A DNA stretch of 64,000 nt from an uncultured Eggerthellaceae bacterium (GCA_934648845.1 CAKUFS010000001.1:62001-126000), one strand, 5' to 3'; counted from the stretch's first letter, positions 25,888 through 35,022 are shown. Notes: generated by a model from the sequence alone, not told the origin. Made by a program: numbers and translations.

Positions 25888-26119
25888 GTTGTTGAAAAAC
25901 GGACTTCAAATTCGAAGTTGTAGCAGGTTGGAAGTAGGACAAAGGCGGAAATCGGGGTATTTTTGGGCGGTACCACTAACTCCAGAAAATGCGGTTCATC
26001 AAAATACCTGTTCATAATTATACTTGATTAAGGTATATTACGTTGGCAGAATCGAAGCCGCATCCCGACTTACTTCCAACCTGTCGCAACTTCGAATTTC
26101 GGTCTCAAAATCCAACAAC
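25888..26119. repeat. 232-bp element bounded by 49-bp inverted repeats
   Basis: The left arm 25888-25936 and right arm 26071-26119 share, in inverted order, GTTGTTG, AAATTCGAAGTTG and CAGGTTGGAAGTA, separated by unmatched spacers of equal length (13 and 3 nt). The interior is AT-rich and has no frame. It could be a small non-autonomous mobile element or a structured RNA. No transposase or reverse transcriptase is adjacent. Confidence 0.8.
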
Positions 26120-26303
26120 ATGCCGTGAAATGCATTGCTTCCAGGCATTTTTATGAACCTTCAGCTAATCTGATGCGCGATTTGCTGGTTTTTTGATTCA
26201 CGTCGCGCTTGCGCGCTCCTTAGAATCACCTGAAAAGGTGCCACTGGCACGTTTTCTTGGCGGCGATTCCTCTCGCGGGGTTCGAGCCCCCGTTTCACCT
26301 GCA

Positions 26304-26338
26304 AAAATAAAAAAGCAGGCCCGTTTTCGGACCTGCTT
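26304..26338 (-). terminator. Terminator of the tRNA-Ala gene
   Basis: On the minus strand AAGCAGGTCCG pairs with CGGGCCTGCTT (plus-strand 26313-26323 and 26328-26338) around AAAA, followed by a T-rich run. It begins about 10 bases after the tRNA CCA end. Confidence 0.85.
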
Positions 26339-26346
26339 GGTGTTCA

Positions 26347-26422
26347 TGGTGGAGATGGGGGGACTCGAACCCCTGACCCCTACGTTGCGAACGTAATGCT
26401 CTACCAGCTGAGCTACATCCCC
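26347..26422 (-). tRNA. tRNA-Ala (anticodon CGC), CCA encoded
   Basis: The minus strand folds as a 76-nt tRNA. The acceptor stem pairs GGGGATG with CATCTCC, including the G3-U70 wobble that marks alanine tRNAs. The D arm is AGCTCAGCTGGTAGAGC. The anticodon loop TTCGCAA gives CGC, reading GCG. The T arm is AGGGGTTCGAGTCCCCC. The 3' CCA is in the DNA (26347-26349). A terminator follows at once, so it is a single-gene transcript. Confidence 0.97.
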
Positions 26423-26562
26423 ATGGGCACTTATTTAGCGCGCAGATTATTTTGCCTTTCCTTGGCGCATTTGTCAAATCAAAATCTGAAAGAGGTTATA
26501 CTGAAACGACAAGATTCGCACAAATGGTTTCGCGCACCGCGCGTCGCTTCGAAAGGATTCTT

Positions 26563-27387
26563 ATGAAAGCGCTTATTCCCGCTGCTGGTTTGGGTACTCG
26601 ATTCCTTCCCGCCACAAAGGCCGTCCCTAAAGAAATGCTGCTTGTAGTCGATCGACCGGTCATCCAGTACGTTGTTGAGGAAGGTCTTGCCTCTGCCGCC
26701 GATGAAGTGGTCATCATCAACAGCCGCGAGAAAAAGGCAATCGAAGAGCATTTCACGCCCAACCCCGCTTTGGTGGAGCATTTGCGCAGCGTGGGTAAAG
26801 ACGCGTACGCTAATGCGGTGGAGCATGCGGGCGATCTTAACGTGAGTTACGTGTACCAGGACGAGCCGCTCGGTTTGGGCCATGCCGTGCATTGTGCGGC
26901 GGAAAAAACGGGCGACGAGCCGTTTTTCGTGCTGCTGGGCGATGTGATTGTGCCGGGCAACAACATGCTGCCGCGCATGCAGGAAATCTCCGCAGCTCAT
27001 GGCGGTGCAAGCGTTATCGCAGTGGTTCCCGTTCCCGATGATCAAGTGAGCCGTTTTGGCATTATTGCGGGCGAAAAAGTGGGCGAAGATGAATGGAAAG
27101 TTGAGCGCCTGGTGGAAAAACCCAAGCTGGAAGATGCTCCCAGCAATCTGGCGGTTTTCGGTCGCTATCTGCTTTCTGCGCGCGTGATGGAGCTGTTGGC
27201 TCAGGCGAAACCCACCACGGGCGGTGAGATTCAGCTGACCGATGCGTTGGATGCCGTTTTGAAGGAAGAAGAAATGTATGCGCTGGTTATTGACCCCGCG
27301 GATGGCTTCGACACGGGCACGCCGGAAAGCTGGCTTGAAACGAACAACATTCTGTATCAGCGCAAGAAGGATGCGAGCAGCAAATAG
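26563..27387 (+). CDS. galU: UTP--glucose-1-phosphate uridylyltransferase
   Basis: GalU makes UDP-glucose from UTP and glucose-1-phosphate for glycan and lipid synthesis. The 274-residue protein starts at ATG 26563 behind AAAGGA. It begins with the nucleotide-binding loop IPAAGLGTRFLPATKAVPKEML, followed by RPVIQYVVEEG, EPLGLGHAV, LGDVIVPG (metal-binding Asp) and the C-terminal FDTGTPESWLETN. Length and motifs are normal. The product could supply the glycan cluster at 37-50 kb, although that is only an inference. TATACT at 26497-26502 is a possible -10. Confidence 0.97.
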   Translation: MKALIPAAGLGTRFLPATKAVPKEMLLVVDRPVIQYVVEEGLASAADEVVIINSREKKAIEEHFTPNPALVEHLRSVGKDAYANAVEHAGDLNVSYVYQDEPLGLGHAVHCAAEKTGDEPFFVLLGDVIVPGNNMLPRMQEISAAHGGASVIAVVPVPDDQVSRFGIIAGEKVGEDEWKVERLVEKPKLEDAPSNLAVFGRYLLSARVMELLAQAKPTTGGEIQLTDALDAVLKEEEMYALVIDPADGFDTGTPESWLETNNILYQRKKDASSK

Positions 27388-27417
27388 CAAGCTGCTAGCG
27401 CAAATAATCGAGAGTAG

Positions 27418-27452
27418 GAGGGGCGCTCTAGATAGGGCGCTCCTCTTTTTTT
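27418..27452 (+). terminator. Rho-independent terminator of galU
   Basis: A 12-bp stem (27418-27429 with 27434-27445, including G-U pairs) with loop AGAT is followed by T7. Confidence 0.9.
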
Positions 27453-28290
27453 GGGAGGGGGAGGGTCTCAGGGGGGCTTGGAGATAGCGCCGGACTTCGG
27501 AATGGCAGCGGACAAAAAACGCCCCGAAAAAAGGGGATCCGGCGAAGAGGGGAAGTCTTCGCCGGACCGAAAGGAGGGGTTCACAGCGCTGTGCGCTGTA
27601 CTGCTCAATGCAGATCAACGATTAGGGGGAAGGGGAAACCCTTTCGTTGATGAACTCATTATAAAATACGACCTTGCAGTAATTATGAGCTGGAAGTGTG
27701 CATTTCTTGAATTTCTCAACGGGAGCGTAACAATCAGGCCATTTCCGACCCGAAATACGTGCAGCACGCAGGAATAATGCGGCAATCAACGCGTCGAGCC
27801 GTGAAAGCGATAGATGAAAACAACGCACAATGATGATTCTTGTTGTTGCTAGTGGATGGATGCACCCGTGCCTCCTCCTTCGTGCCGCTTTGTTGCCGTC
27901 GGTGGATGGATGCGCCTTCGCCTTCCTTGCGTCGCTTTGCCGGGAGCAGCAAGTTGCGCGGCGGAAGAAAAAGAAGAAGCCCGAAGAAGGGGATTCTTCT
28001 TCGGGCCTATCGGAGGGGGTGCGGCTTGGGGAAGCCGCATTCAGCTTACTTTTGCAAAGCAAGAGCAGAAAAGTAGGGGATCCTTAACTGCTGGAACCCA
28101 TTATAGGAGAGTATCTATTGATGGGTGTTCTAACTCGCTTGTACGGTATAAAATGGCGCGTAGGCGGCAGGAACGCTGTAAACGGGCTGATAAGAGCGCC
28201 GTTCACCCGTGTATACGTGCCGTTAACGCGGACGCGCCGGTTCCTTCCGTTATGATACGCGTTGTCAAAAAGACTGCGAAAGGATCGTTT
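27453..28290. other. 840-bp intergenic region rich in hairpins
   Basis: No gene is supported. Visible stems are CCGGCGAAGA with TCTTCGCCGG (27539-27565), CAGCGC-TGT-GCGCTG (about 27583-27597), GCCCGAAGAA with TTCTTCGGGC (27978-28005) and TGCGGCTT with AAGCCGCA (28020-28039). An imperfect direct repeat beginning GTGGATGGATGC occurs at about 27850 and 27901. Open frames here are uninterrupted but have no ribosome site and no family resemblance. Confidence 0.6.
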
Positions 28291-29190
28291 ATGGCTGATA
28301 TTCAAATGCGTTTTCATCGCGATATGCTTGTTTTGAGCGCTCCCGTTGCGGCAGCGCTTGCGCGCCAAGGCGTTAATGTTGACCGCGATCTTGAATTCAC
28401 GAACCTTATTGAGCCCGATTCCGTGCAGGACGCTTTGCGCATGGAAAAGGCCGCCGGTGCCCCTGCTTTGGTGCTGGCAACGCGCAATATGACGCCGGCT
28501 CAGCTGGCGCAGCGCAACATGGAAGAGCGCGCTTTCGAGCTTTCCGTGGCGGCGTTCACCGTTGCCGAGTCGCTGCATCCTCAGCATGTTTTGGTGGAGC
28601 TGGCACCGTGCGGCTTGCCGCTTGATGCGTCCAGCAAAGATTCGCTGCTTGAGAACAAAGATCAGTACGTGCGTGCCGCGCGCGTGTTCGAGAAGAGCAC
28701 GTTTGATGCGTATCTTCTGACGGATTTCGACGACACCGTTGCGCTGAAGTGCGCTTTAATGGGCATCCGTCAGGTGTCGGATCGCCCCGTGTTCGCTTCC
28801 GTAACGGTGGATGCGCGAGGCGCGCTGGCTCGTCGTGGCACGTTGGAAGAAGCTCTGGCTGTTATGGAAGAGTTCGGCGCTTCGGTGGCGGGCTTCACGA
28901 CCGGTGCTCCGTTGGATGACGTTTGCGCCTTGACGTGTCGTGCCGCTCAAGCGACTGACCTGCCGCTTCTTGTGCAGCTTCACGTTACGCGCAAAGACCC
29001 CAAGCAAGGCGAAGCGACCGCTGAGAATCCGTATTATTGCGCCGATACTATGGTGCAGGCGGCTGTTCGTCTGCGTGCCGAAGGTGCGCAGTTCCTGCGT
29101 GCGGTGGGCGATGCGTCTCCCGCGTATACGGGTGCGCTGGCGGCAACGCTGTCTGGCCTTGACGTGATTCCTTCGCGTTTCACGGAGTAG
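28291..29190 (+). CDS. Homocysteine S-methyltransferase-like TIM barrel lacking the zinc cysteines
   Basis: The start is ATG 28291 behind GAAAGGA. This gives 299 residues. The fold of the homocysteine methyltransferase domain is recognisable from NLIEPDSVQDALRMEKAAGAPALVLATRN, YLLTDFDDTVALKCALMGIR, PVFASVTVD, ATDLPLLVQLHV and the final GAQFLRAVGDASPAYTGAL. In active enzymes the barrel carries an NC pair and a GGCCG loop that hold zinc. Here these positions read FTTGAP and AVGDASP, so none of the three cysteines is present. It is therefore unlikely to bind homocysteine in the known way. It may have another substrate or a regulatory role. Confidence 0.75.
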   Translation: MADIQMRFHRDMLVLSAPVAAALARQGVNVDRDLEFTNLIEPDSVQDALRMEKAAGAPALVLATRNMTPAQLAQRNMEERAFELSVAAFTVAESLHPQHVLVELAPCGLPLDASSKDSLLENKDQYVRAARVFEKSTFDAYLLTDFDDTVALKCALMGIRQVSDRPVFASVTVDARGALARRGTLEEALAVMEEFGASVAGFTTGAPLDDVCALTCRAAQATDLPLLVQLHVTRKDPKQGEATAENPYYCADTMVQAAVRLRAEGAQFLRAVGDASPAYTGALAATLSGLDVIPSRFTE

Positions 29191-29343
29191 GTCGGTGCGA
29201 TAAAGAGGGCTACGGCGGTGGCGTTACACCACCGTGTGGCTGCAATACAGTATTCCGAAGCGGCGCAGCTCTTGAAGTGTTGTGGTTGCCTGCTTAGCGC
29301 GGCAAGGAAGCAAAAGAAGTCGAAAAGAGGTTGAAGGACCCAG

Positions 29344-29619
29344 ATGGCGGCAATGCGCACGAAAAAACTCACGAATAAAGATAAAAGCCCCTATTACGGG
29401 GCTTTGCAGGTGCTTGTCGATGACTTGTTTCAATACAACGAGGAAGTGCGGCGCCTGGATGTTGTTATAGCGGCTGAGTCAAGCGATCTTCCCGATGACC
29501 TGCGCGAAGTCGTGAACATTTTGCCGCCGGGAACGTATACGCGTGAGCGCTTGTGCTCCCAGATGAACTCCATCATCAGCGGCCACGCTTGGGGTCGGGT
29601 GTACGGGACGGTCGTTTAG
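29344..29619 (+). CDS. Small conserved-looking hypothetical protein
   Basis: This 91-residue soluble protein starts at ATG 29344 with GAAGGA 8 nt upstream. It begins with a basic Lys/Thr-rich segment (RTKKLTNKDKSPYYGALQ), continues with an acidic helical middle (VDDLFQYNEEVRRLDVVIAAE) and ends hydrophobic (GRVYGTVV). The even amino-acid use and the ribosome site support a real gene. I recognise no family. It lies 153 bp after the methyltransferase-like gene. Confidence 0.6.
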   Translation: MAAMRTKKLTNKDKSPYYGALQVLVDDLFQYNEEVRRLDVVIAAESSDLPDDLREVVNILPPGTYTRERLCSQMNSIISGHAWGRVYGTVV

Positions 29620-29941
29620 CTGCGTTACGCAGCTAAACTGCTCTGTTTCTGTTTAAGTTGTCGGAAAATTGACCCAAAAACGCCCAGATTGTCGATGCGG
29701 GGCAGGTGGCGGAGCCAATTTCGAGTGATTTTCTCTTAGACAAGGGTTCTTTTGCTCCGCAAATTAAAGAAACCCCAGGTCGCGAAAATGAGATCGACTT
29801 GGGGTTTTGTTTTGTTTGCTAGCGACCTGCCCCGAATCGTCAGTTTTGGCGTTTTGGGGCGAAAAAATCAACAAGATGGTTCATTAAGCGGCGGCAATGG
29901 CGGCAAGGGCCGCGCCCGTGCATCCGTTGTGTCTGCCGCCG
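29620..29941. repeat. Intergenic inverted-repeat region between convergent genes
   Basis: The left arm (about 29668-29707, ending GGGGCAGGT) and right arm (29825-29871, beginning ACCTGCCCC) are imperfect inverted repeats sharing AAAACGCC and the CGAT...GGGGCAGGT end. The left side also has TTGTCGGAAAAT (29658-29669), shared with the cassette at 13413. A terminator hairpin sits inside at 29770-29817. No gene is supported. Confidence 0.7.
29770..29817 (+). terminator. Terminator inside the inverted-repeat region
   Basis: AAACCCCAGGTCG (29770-29782) pairs with CGACTTGGGGTTT (29795-29807), with one G-U pair and a 12-nt loop, followed by a T-rich run (TTTTGTTTTGTTT). It can end the 91-residue gene transcript. 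Confidence 0.75.
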
Positions 29942-30529
29942 CTAGCAGGCGTCGATGTACTGGTTAATGATAACGCGCAGCTCGTTGATGCCCACACCGT
30001 TTTCCGATGAGACCGCCAGCATGGGGACATCTTTGTCCAGCTGCAATTGCTTGCGCAGCATAGCCGTCTGCTTCATGCATTGCTGCTTCGACAGCTTATC
30101 CGCTTTCGTGAGCACCACCATGAAGGGCAGGCCGCTTTCGCGCAAGAACTCAATCATGTTCAGGTCCAGCGCCGATGCCTCGTGGCGGATATCGATCAGC
30201 GACACGACCAGCGCAAAGATGCGTTCCTGATTGAAGTAGCCCTCAATGAGCTCGCTCCAACGGTGCTTTTCCGATTTCGCGACTTTTGCAAAACCGTAGC
30301 CGGGCAGGTCAACAAAATCGTATCCATCCACGTCGTAGAAGTTGATCGTGGCGGTTTTTCCCGGCGTCGATGAAACTTTCGCCAGGCTTTTGCGGTACAT
30401 AAGCTTGTTCAGCAGCGATGACTTGCCCACGTTCGAGCGCCCCGCGAACGAGACTTCGGGCAGGGTGGAAACAGGCAGCTGCGAAGAGGTGCCGTAGGCT
30501 GCTTTGAATTTCACGTTATGGTAGTTCAT
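29942..30529 (-). CDS. engB: Ribosome biogenesis GTP-binding protein EngB/YsxC
   Basis: The start ATG 30529 has AAAGGAAAC upstream, giving 195 residues, typical for the family. G-motifs are visible: GRSNVGKSS (G1), STPGKT (G2), DLPGYG (G3), TKAD (G4) and VSSENG (G5). EngB is a GTPase needed for late 50S subunit assembly. It is transcribed divergently from leuS. Confidence 0.97.
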   Translation of the reverse strand: MNYHNVKFKAAYGTSSQLPVSTLPEVSFAGRSNVGKSSLLNKLMYRKSLAKVSSTPGKTATINFYDVDGYDFVDLPGYGFAKVAKSEKHRWSELIEGYFNQERIFALVVSLIDIRHEASALDLNMIEFLRESGLPFMVVLTKADKLSKQQCMKQTAMLRKQLQLDKDVPMLAVSSENGVGINELRVIINQYIDAC

Positions 30530-30820
30530 GGGTGGGGTTTCCTTTGCAAGAAGCGACTTCCAGGGCGGCTGTCTGCGGCTTTCTTCAAGCTCTGAGCAGC
30601 ACACACGCAGAAATTATCGCATATTTCGCCGAACAGAACGCACGTTTTCGCTTAAAACACCTTGAAAGAAGCATATAATACACGTTTACTTGCGCCGCGT
30701 TACTATGCTGCGTTTACGTTGCTGCGTGTTCGCGCGAGCTGCGTAATTGCATTGCACGTTGCCTGGGCAGCGGTGGTAGCGCGGACAAAGAAGTTGAAAG
30801 TCAAAGAAAAAGGAAGACGC

Positions 30821-33394
30821 ATGAAGGAATACAATCCTCACGAGCTTGAGCCGCGCTGGCAAAAGGCTTGGGCGGACGCTCAGATTGACAAGGTGAGCGA
30901 AGAATCCGACAAGCCCAAGAAGTACGTGCTTGAGATGTTCCCGTATCCGAGTGGAGACATCCACATGGGTCACGTGCGCAACTACACCATTGGTGATGTT
31001 ATTGCGCGTTACTCCAAGATGCAAGGATACGACGTGTTACATCCCATGGGTTGGGACGCCTTCGGCTTACCTGCGGAAAACGCCGCCATCAAGCATAACA
31101 GCCACCCTGCCATCTGGACGTATGCGAACATCGACACGCAAAAGGCCAGCTTCAAGCGCATGGGCTTTTCCTATGACTGGGACCGCACCGTTGTGGCGTG
31201 CGACCCCGAGTATTACCGCTGGGGCCAGTATATTTTTCTGAAGTTCTGGGAGAAGGGCCTGGTGGAGCGTCGTAATTCGCCGGTGAACTGGTGCCCGGGC
31301 TGCCAGACCGTTCTGGCAAACGAGCAAGTTATCGAAGGCAAGTGCTGGCGCTGCGATTCCGAGGTGCAAAAGCAAGACCTTACGCAGTGGTACTTCAAGA
31401 TCACCGATTACGCTCAGGAACTGTTGGATGACCTGGATAAACTCCCTGGTTGGCCCGAGCGCGTAAAGCAGCAGCAAGCTAACTGGATTGGCCGCTCTGA
31501 AGGCGCCGAGGTTGTGTTCACGCTGTGCGACAAAGATGGCAACGTGCCCGCCCAGCCCACCGACGACGATTTGATTACCGTGTTCACCACGCGTGCCGAT
31601 ACGCTGTGCGGTGCGAGCTTCTTCGTGCTGGCGCCTGAGTATAAGGGCCTGAAAGACCTGGTAGCGGGCACGGAATACGAAAAGCCCGTCATGGATTTGG
31701 TGGAAGCATCCAAGAAAGTGACTGCAGTCGAGCGCGCGCAGGGCAACCACGAGAAGCACGGCGCGTTTACCGGTCGCTATGTGGAAAACCCCATCAACGG
31801 TGAAAAGCTGCCCATTTGGGTTGCCGATTACGTGGTGGCCGATTACGGCACGGGCGCCGTTATGGCGGTTCCTTGCGGCGACCAGCGTGACTTTGAGTTC
31901 GCACGCAAGTACGACCTGCCCATTATCCCCATCATCTGCACCGAGGACGATCCGCTGTACGAGCAGCTCAAGGATGAGCCGAATCGTGTGGTGACCAGCG
32001 TTGATTGGGATGCCGCTATGGCAGCTGAGGGCGTTTTGGTGCAGTCGGGCAAGTACACCGGCCTGCGCGGCGGCAAGCATTCCGAAGGCGAGGCCGCTGT
32101 AGTGGCCGACCTTGAGGCCATGGGCCGCGGCGGGCGCAAAGTTGAGTTCCGCTTGCGCGACTGGCTTATCAGCCGTCAGCGTTATTGGGGCAACCCGATC
32201 CCCGCCATTCACTGCGAGGACTGCGGCGTTGTGCCTGTTCCCGTAGAGGATTTGCCGGTTCGTCTGCCCGAGGATATCAACTTGTCGGCAGGCGAAACGT
32301 TGGCAACGCACGAGGAATTCGCGAAGTGCACCTGCCCGAAGTGCGGCAAGCCGGCGCGTCGCGAGACCGACACCATGGACACGTTTACGTGTTCAAGCTG
32401 GTATTACATGCGCTACACCGATCCTCACAACACCGAAGCGCCGTTCGACAGCGCTAAGGTGAATCGCTGGATGCCCGTTGACCAGTACATCGGCGGCATT
32501 GAGCACGCCATTCTGCATTTGCTGTACAGCCGCTTCTTCACGAAAGTGCTGCGCGACCTGGGCATGCTCGATTTCGACGAGCCCTTCACGAACTTGCTGT
32601 GCCAGGGCATGGTGCTTGATGGTAACGGCGAGGTCATGTCCAAGTCGAAGGGCAACGTGGTATCGCCCGAGGACATGATTGTGGAGTACGGTGCCGATGC
32701 GTGCCGCGCGTACATCCTGTTCATGGCGCCGCCCGATAAAGAATTGCTGTGGAACGAAGACGGTCTGGCGGGCGTTTACAAGTTCCTGAACCGCGCGTGG
32801 CGCATTGTGAACGATCTGGCGGGCGTTGCCGATGACGCAACTCTTTTCCAGAAGAACGTGGGCGAGGAAAAAGCCGCCGAACTGGCCAAGATCCTGATGC
32901 GTGAACGCCATCGCGTGGTGGGCAAAGTGACCGACGACTTCGGTCGCAACAATTTCAACACCGCCATTAGCGCCGTTATGGAACTGTGCAATGCGGCGGG
33001 CGATTACCTGCGCGGCGTTGACGCGCAGACACGCAAGAGCTGCGAGCATTTGAGCGCGCTTGATGCGGAAGTGGCAAGCGTTATTGTGAAGCTGCTGGCG
33101 CCGATTGTTCCGCACTGGGCAGAAGAGCTGTACCGCGGCGTGCTGGGCAATGAAGAAAGCGTGCATTTGAGCGCATGGCCCACGTGGGATCCCGAGAAGG
33201 CTAAGGCCGACGAGGTTGAGATTGCTGTTCAAGTTTGCGGCAAGGTGCGCGCAAAGTTGGTTGTTTCTGCCAGTGCGACCGAAGATGAGTTCAAGCAGGC
33301 CGCTTTGGCTGCTGTTGCTAAGGACATTGAGGGCAAGAATGTGATGAAAGTGATTGTTGTCCCTGGGCGTTTGGTTAATGTTGTGGCGAAATAG
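30821..33394 (+). CDS. leuS: Leucyl-tRNA synthetase
   Basis: This class I synthetase with editing domain has 857 residues from ATG 30821 behind AAAAAGGAAG. HMGHVRNYTIGD is the HIGH motif and VMSKSKGN the KMSKS motif. Zinc-type cysteine pairs (CPGC...CWRC) lie in the ZN-1 region. The editing domain carries the threonine-rich VFTTRADTLCGA. The family is essential in translation. TATAAT at 30674-30679 is a probable -10, giving a leader of about 140 bases with no T-box motif visible. Confidence 0.98.
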   Translation: MKEYNPHELEPRWQKAWADAQIDKVSEESDKPKKYVLEMFPYPSGDIHMGHVRNYTIGDVIARYSKMQGYDVLHPMGWDAFGLPAENAAIKHNSHPAIWTYANIDTQKASFKRMGFSYDWDRTVVACDPEYYRWGQYIFLKFWEKGLVERRNSPVNWCPGCQTVLANEQVIEGKCWRCDSEVQKQDLTQWYFKITDYAQELLDDLDKLPGWPERVKQQQANWIGRSEGAEVVFTLCDKDGNVPAQPTDDDLITVFTTRADTLCGASFFVLAPEYKGLKDLVAGTEYEKPVMDLVEASKKVTAVERAQGNHEKHGAFTGRYVENPINGEKLPIWVADYVVADYGTGAVMAVPCGDQRDFEFARKYDLPIIPIICTEDDPLYEQLKDEPNRVVTSVDWDAAMAAEGVLVQSGKYTGLRGGKHSEGEAAVVADLEAMGRGGRKVEFRLRDWLISRQRYWGNPIPAIHCEDCGVVPVPVEDLPVRLPEDINLSAGETLATHEEFAKCTCPKCGKPARRETDTMDTFTCSSWYYMRYTDPHNTEAPFDSAKVNRWMPVDQYIGGIEHAILHLLYSRFFTKVLRDLGMLDFDEPFTNLLCQGMVLDGNGEVMSKSKGNVVSPEDMIVEYGADACRAYILFMAPPDKELLWNEDGLAGVYKFLNRAWRIVNDLAGVADDATLFQKNVGEEKAAELAKILMRERHRVVGKVTDDFGRNNFNTAISAVMELCNAAGDYLRGVDAQTRKSCEHLSALDAEVASVIVKLLAPIVPHWAEELYRGVLGNEESVHLSAWPTWDPEKAKADEVEIAVQVCGKVRAKLVVSASATEDEFKQAALAAVAKDIEGKNVMKVIVVPGRLVNVVAK

Positions 33395-33406
33395 CGTTTG
33401 TCTGAT

Positions 33407-33450
33407 TTTGGGGCTTTGCTGAGAGGACCGGCAAAGCCCCAAAGGGTTTT
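33407..33450 (+). terminator. Terminator of leuS
   Basis: A 13-bp perfect stem TTTGGGGCTTTGC (33407-33419) pairs with GCAAAGCCCCAAA (33431-33443), followed by GGGTTTT. Confidence 0.8.
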
Positions 33451-33495
33451 AGTGGACGGATTCAAGTTGGAAAGATTGGAAGAAAGTAGGTCTGT

Positions 33496-34851
33496 GTGAG
33501 TTCTAATTCAAATGAAAAGCGTTCTACGTGGTCGAATAAGACTGCATTTATTTTGGCCGCTGCTGCCTCGGCCGTTGGCTTGGGCAATTTGTGGCGCTTC
33601 CCGTATTTGGCCGCCAAGTTTGGTGGCGGTACGTTTATTTTCACGTACTTCATTTTAGCTTTCACTTTCGGCGTTTCCTTGCTGCTGCTTGAGATTACGC
33701 TTGGCCGCAAGACGCGCCTTTCCGCGATTGGCGCCTTTAGCGCATATGGCAAGAAATTCGCATTTATCGGCGTTTTGGCGTCGTTAGTGCCGTTCATCAT
33801 CACGCCGTACTACTGCATTATTGGCGGTTGGGTTGTCAAGTACATGGTTTCGTTCCTGTCGGTTGACCCGAACACGCTTGCCGATGGCGGTGCGTTCTTC
33901 ACAAGCTTCCTGTACGGTCCCACGGAAAGCTACGCGTGGATGCTGGTGTTCATGGCGCTGGTGTTCATCATTGTCGCTCTGGGCGTGAAAAAGGGCATCG
34001 AGAAGGCGAACCTGATCATGATGCCGGCACTTCTGGTTATGGCGATTGCCATTGCCGTTTACGTTGCGCTTCAGCCGGGCGCCATGGAGGGTATTGCGTA
34101 CTATCTGATTCCCGACTTCAGCCAGTTCTCTGCTGACTTGGTACTGAATGCCATGGGCCAGATGTTCTATAGCTTGTCGCTGGCTATGGGTATTATGATT
34201 ACGTACGGTTCGTACGTGCATCGCGATGAGTGTCTGACGTCATCGGTTACGCGCATTGCTGGTTTTGACCTGCTTGTTTCCCTGATTGCGGGCTTCATGA
34301 TTGTTCCAGCCGCTTTCGCGGTTATGGGTGGCGCACCGACCTCTGCGGGTCCCTCACTGATGTTTGTCACGTTGCCACAGGTTTTTGCAGGCATGGGCAA
34401 TGCGGCGGTCATTTTGGGCTTCGTCTTCTTCCTGTTGGTTACGTTTGCCGCTTTGACCAGCGCCATCTCGCTAACGGAAACGTGCGTTTCCATTATTTCC
34501 GACGGCTTGAAGTGGTCGCGCCGTAAGTCGCTTATCTCCTGCATTCTGTGGGTTGTTCTGGTGGGTTGTTTCGTGAACGCGGGTTATAACGGCCTTTCGG
34601 ACATCCGCTTCTTCGGCATGGAGATTCTGGACTTCTTCGACTTTATTTCCAACTCGGTGCTGATGCCCATTGTTGCGCTTCTGATCTGCGTCTTTGTTGG
34701 TTGGATTATTACCCCGAAGGACCTTATCGAGGAAATCAAGCTCAACTCGCCGTTCCGTGCGGAAAAAGCATGGGTTGTTATGATTAAGGTTCTGGCGCCG
34801 ATTTTGGTTATTGCTATTCTGGTTTGGAATATAATCGGCATTTTGGGGTAA
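33496..34851 (+). CDS. Neurotransmitter:sodium symporter (NSS/SNF) family transporter
   Basis: The 451-residue protein has 11-12 helices and starts at GTG 33496. TM1 holds the family sodium/substrate site (AAAASAVGLGNLWRFPYLAAKFGGG). Bacterial members (for example LeuT or MhsT) co-transport amino acids with sodium, often tryptophan, leucine or tyrosine. TM6 is LSLAMGIMITYGSY. The substrate cannot be set from sequence alone. A transporter terminator follows at 34985. Confidence 0.95.
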   Translation: MSSNSNEKRSTWSNKTAFILAAAASAVGLGNLWRFPYLAAKFGGGTFIFTYFILAFTFGVSLLLLEITLGRKTRLSAIGAFSAYGKKFAFIGVLASLVPFIITPYYCIIGGWVVKYMVSFLSVDPNTLADGGAFFTSFLYGPTESYAWMLVFMALVFIIVALGVKKGIEKANLIMMPALLVMAIAIAVYVALQPGAMEGIAYYLIPDFSQFSADLVLNAMGQMFYSLSLAMGIMITYGSYVHRDECLTSSVTRIAGFDLLVSLIAGFMIVPAAFAVMGGAPTSAGPSLMFVTLPQVFAGMGNAAVILGFVFFLLVTFAALTSAISLTETCVSIISDGLKWSRRKSLISCILWVVLVGCFVNAGYNGLSDIRFFGMEILDFFDFISNSVLMPIVALLICVFVGWIITPKDLIEEIKLNSPFRAEKAWVVMIKVLAPILVIAILVWNIIGILG

Positions 34852-34984
34852 CTGGGGCGTTTGCGAGCTTTGGCGCTGTGGTTATGAGCGTTGGGTGCCC
34901 GTGCATGATGTGCTTGAGCGCAATCTGAGTATCGCCTGGGTATTGTCGGATGTTGCCCGTGTTGCCGGGGCATCGCGTGGTTAC

Positions 34985-35022
34985 AACGAGGTTGCTTGCT
35001 TTGCGCAGGCGACCTCGTTTTG
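34985..35022 (+). terminator. Terminator of the NSS transporter gene
   Basis: AACGAGGT (34985-34992) pairs with ACCTCGTT (35012-35019) and T-rich sequence follows. Confidence 0.65.

Noticed and set aside
25888..26119. Retron or group II intron RNA
   Set aside because: Inverted ends are present, but there is no reverse transcriptase gene and no catalytic-core motif.
26272..26304. Second tRNA gene (T-arm-like CGGGGTTCGAGCCCCCG)
   Set aside because: A T-arm-like hairpin is followed by TTTCACCTGCA, but no matching 5' acceptor strand, D arm or anticodon arm is found upstream. It is at most a tRNA fragment.
27856..28290. N-terminal extension of the methyltransferase-like gene
   Set aside because: The frame stays open upstream, but the strong ribosome site and family start are at 28291, and the extension is Arg/Cys-rich nonsense-like sequence.
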